From assembly GCA_023406965.1 (NCBI GenBank), contig JAEXTI010000206.1, forward strand, positions 1 to 8,364: DNA of 8,364 nucleotides, written 5' to 3'. Below are positions 6,894-8,364 of this stretch, piece after piece (the first letter of the stretch is position 1; each line of letters opens with the position of its first letter). The stretch is from Chloroflexota bacterium. Its GTDB lineage: Bacteria > Chloroflexota > Anaerolineae > Anaerolineales > Anaerolineaceae. Under the pieces are notes generated by a model. That model was not told the DNA's origin and ran no database searches. It saw only the letters and a list, made by a program, of their open reading frames with translations. The position numbers were made by a program, and so were the translations under genes.

Positions 6894-7123
6894 CAATGCG
6901 GAAAAGTAACTACTCATCCAGAGGTGGAAGAGGCCTGAATTTGAGGTGTTACGCGGAAAAAACATGACCCGAAAATGTGCCTCCAGCCGCTTATATTCAC
7001 TCTCGACATCAACGATGACTCCGTCCAGGCTGGCGTCGCAGGAGAAGATGCGAGCATGGTTTGATTGTATAAGGTGGGGAGAATAGGGTATAGAATTAGT
7101 GGTGGGGAGCAGAAACAAGCATA
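6894..7123. other. Intergenic stretch without a recognisable gene
   Basis: About 230 bases separate the expansin promoter area from the RHS remnant. Several short frames are open on both strands, but none combines a good start site, a Shine-Dalgarno and a recognisable protein sequence. No tRNA, inverted repeat or array was seen. Reading upstream from the RHS fragment, its frame meets a stop at 7097-7099 and the RHS resemblance stops around 7124, so a rearrangement breakpoint probably lies close to the right end of this stretch. Confidence 0.5.
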
Positions 7124-7228
7124 CACAACGGCCTGGGTGACCGCGTGTCGCAAACGGTGAACGGAATCACGACGAACTTCGTGCTCGATCTGAACAGCCG
7201 CATGTCGCAGGTGGTGGTGGATAACACC
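7124..7228 (+). pseudogene. RHS-repeat protein fragment (left remnant)
   Basis: This frame reads NGLGDRVSQTVNG, then VLDLNSRMSQVVVDNT, which closely matches the repeat segment NGLGDRVSQTVNG...LDLN.GLTQVL.D found just before the core of Anaerolineae-type RHS proteins. The resemblance begins abruptly near 7124, with a stop at 7097-7099 in the same frame. It ends abruptly near 7228, where the next bases form the leader and Shine-Dalgarno of the following ORF. A GTG at 7145 could formally start this frame and fuse it to that ORF (190 codons), but no start signal supports that. It is best read as about 35 codons of a vanished RHS gene left by recombination. Confidence 0.6.
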
Positions 7229-7233
7229 GCATT

Positions 7234-7239
7234 AGGAGG
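7234..7239 (+). promoter_or_regulatory. Strong Shine-Dalgarno fixing the start of the 156-residue ORF
   Basis: AGGAGG lies seven bases before the ATG at 7247. It supports that ATG rather than the in-frame GTG at 7145 as the start and argues that the ORF is a separate translated gene, not part of an RHS chain. Confidence 0.75.
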
Positions 7240-7246
7240 GAATAAG

Positions 7247-7717
7247 ATGCCACGGAAAGAATACAAGAGAAAAATAAGTCGAACACTAAAATTTAGTGAA
7301 TTGTTTAATGCTAAAGGGGATTACGTTGGGGGCGGGATTTTGAATTCAACCTCACATATTGAAGGTGAAATGTGGGTAGAGATAATGGATGATTTAGTTT
7401 TGGATGATATTGAAGGATGGATACCTACTGGAAGATCGCAAATTCATCTTCTTGGAACTCGGAAAGCATTTGAGGAATTAGGTGTTCTATTTATGGCGTT
7501 GGCGAGTTATTCGCCTCCAGAACAGGGGTATAGCGCAAGTTTAGAGTTTTGCAACAGAGAGTCCAAACCAAGTATCCATCTAGTGGTTCACCTGCCTGTC
7601 ACTGATCTTGAATCCAAGCCAATAGTTACTGACTTAAGGAATATAGCTTCTGGTAGGATAGAAAAAGACGGGAACGTAACAGATTTTACTTTACCAGGGA
7701 AGAAACCTATTCCGTAG
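7247..7717 (+). CDS. Hypothetical protein, candidate immunity protein of an RHS polymorphic toxin
   Basis: This 156-residue protein is not confidently recognised. It starts basic (MPRKEYKRK). It then has an acidic alternating segment (about 40-58), a GRSQIHLLGTRKAFEELGVLFMALA-type strand-turn-helix (62-86), a second strand region (96-118) and a hydrophilic tail, giving a small soluble alpha/beta protein without signal peptide or membrane helix. The 'I..LGT..AFEELG.LF..LA' pattern recalls small immunity folds such as Imm32, but this is impression only. Its coding sequence is AT-rich (about 35-40% G+C over the lines counted) against about 65% in the RHS core nearby, as is common for toxin tip and immunity modules. 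It sits exactly between two RHS fragments, where an immunity gene is expected. No toxin tip lies immediately upstream, so its cognate toxin seems lost or displaced. The existence of the gene is likely; the immunity role is inferred from position. Confidence 0.6.
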   Translation: MPRKEYKRKISRTLKFSELFNAKGDYVGGGILNSTSHIEGEMWVEIMDDLVLDDIEGWIPTGRSQIHLLGTRKAFEELGVLFMALASYSPPEQGYSASLEFCNRESKPSIHLVVHLPVTDLESKPIVTDLRNIASGRIEKDGNVTDFTLPGKKPIP

Positions 7718-7755
7718 AGATTCAAACCAAAAGTGCGTTTGATTACTGCCACAAG

Positions 7756-8364
7756 GTGTATTTTCCGGTGGTGTTTGGGAACGGGGCGGCTGGATTGGGG
7801 ATGACGGAGGGGAACTTCGGTAACACGTATTACCACACCCATCCTTCACCGACCGGGCAGAGCTGGATCACCTGGCGGACGTACTACTCGGTGGGCAGCG
7901 CGGCCATTGCCATGCGCGTGCAAGGCAATAGCACAACCTATGAAGTTTTCACGTTGCTGACCGATCACCTGGGGGGAACGGTGAAGACGATCCGGCAGGA
8001 TGGGGTAATGTCGGAGTTACGCTACTCCGCCTGGGGAGAGACGCGTTGGTCAACCAGCGTAACGACGCCTACGGAGAAGCAGTACACCGGGCAGTACAAG
8101 GCCGAAGCGGGGTTGTATTTCTATCAGTCACGCTTTTACGACCGGCGCTAGGTCGGTTCATTCAGGCGGATAGCATCATACCCGGCGCGGGAAATCCAAT
8201 GGCGTGGGATCGGTACATGTATGTATTTGGTAATCCTATTAGGCTGGTCGATCCAAGCGGGCACTCCGCGTGTGAAGGGGACCCCGCTTGCCTTAGTAAG
8301 TATCAATTACCTACATATGGTTTCAAGAAGTTCGCCATGTCGAATTTTGGCATTCGATTCATAG
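7756..8364 (+). pseudogene. RHS repeat-associated core fragment with a one-base frameshift and a partial variable tip (right remnant, runs off the window)
   Basis: The frame from 7756 reads YYSVGSAAIAMR (about 7879-7914), LLTDHLGGTVKTI, LRYSAWGETR and YTGQYKAEAGLYFYQSRFYDRR, the standard RHS core; it then meets TAG at 8149. Moving back one base (CTA at 8148) continues as LGRFIQADSI and ends with NPIRLVDPSGH at about 8262, the conserved core boundary. One base has therefore been lost near 8146-8149. Beyond the boundary about 33 residues of non-core sequence (SACEGDPACLSKYQ...) begin the variable tip and leave the window. The chosen GTG at 7756 is arbitrary, since the frame is open from 7657 and no Shine-Dalgarno precedes it. 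Its first residues, VYFPVVFGNG, are not typical RHS sequence and hint at a mosaic join. Full RHS proteins exceed 1000 residues, so this is a fragment. Confidence 0.75.

Noticed and set aside
6591..7118. Minus-strand frame of 175 codons crossing the expansin start
   Set aside because: Its left two thirds are an out-of-frame shadow of the expansin with Pro/His/Arg-rich sequence. The right part has no start signal, although a short stretch (about 6900-7060) reads fairly protein-like, so a decayed gene remnant cannot be fully excluded.
7145..7246. In-frame GTG start making a 190-residue RHS/immunity fusion
   Set aside because: The first 28 codons are RHS repeat sequence and no ribosome site precedes the GTG, while AGGAGG precedes the ATG at 7247.

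Overview
The window looks like a chromosomal piece of a member of the Chloroflexota (Anaerolineae-like). This rests on gene content: GT87 and DUF2142 membrane glycosyltransferases, an Anaerolineae-style RHS core, and a hydrophobic Tyr-Leu-Pro/Tyr-Phe-Pro element in exported proteins. No marker gene is present, so the taxonomic call is moderate. Most of the window is moderately GC-rich; the stretch around 7247-7717 is clearly AT-richer.

From about 6829 down to 38 everything recognisable lies on the minus strand. In transcription order: a secreted bacterial expansin (6829-6089), a DPM1-like polyprenyl-phosphate glycosyltransferase with two C-terminal membrane helices (6023-5073), a soluble GT2 glycosyltransferase (5065-4301), a small four-helix DMT/EamA-like membrane protein (4266-3883), a GT87/DUF2029-type GT-C enzyme (3886-2564), a DUF2142 polytopic protein with an extra C-terminal domain (2535-697), a dual-specificity-type phosphatase (677-159), and tRNA-Lys(CTT) (109-38) with its own putative promoter. 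Gaps between the six genes from 6023 to 159 are -4 to about 36 bases, which suggests one operon. Together they read as a lipid-linked sugar pathway: load a sugar on polyprenyl phosphate in the cytosol, flip it, and use it on the outer face with GT-C enzymes to decorate a surface glycan or glycoprotein. The expansin is separated by 65 bases and has its own strong ribosome site.

The right end (about 7124-8364, plus strand) is a broken polymorphic-toxin (RHS) locus. A short RHS fragment is followed by an AT-rich 156-codon ORF with a perfect Shine-Dalgarno (candidate immunity gene), then by a second RHS core fragment carrying a one-base frameshift. That second fragment ends in the canonical LVDPSGH boundary and starts a variable tip that runs off the window. 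This resembles an orphan RHS tip/immunity cassette. The toxin that should pair with the candidate immunity gene is not visible. The 6830-7123 stretch between the two blocks holds only a weak possible promoter for the expansin.
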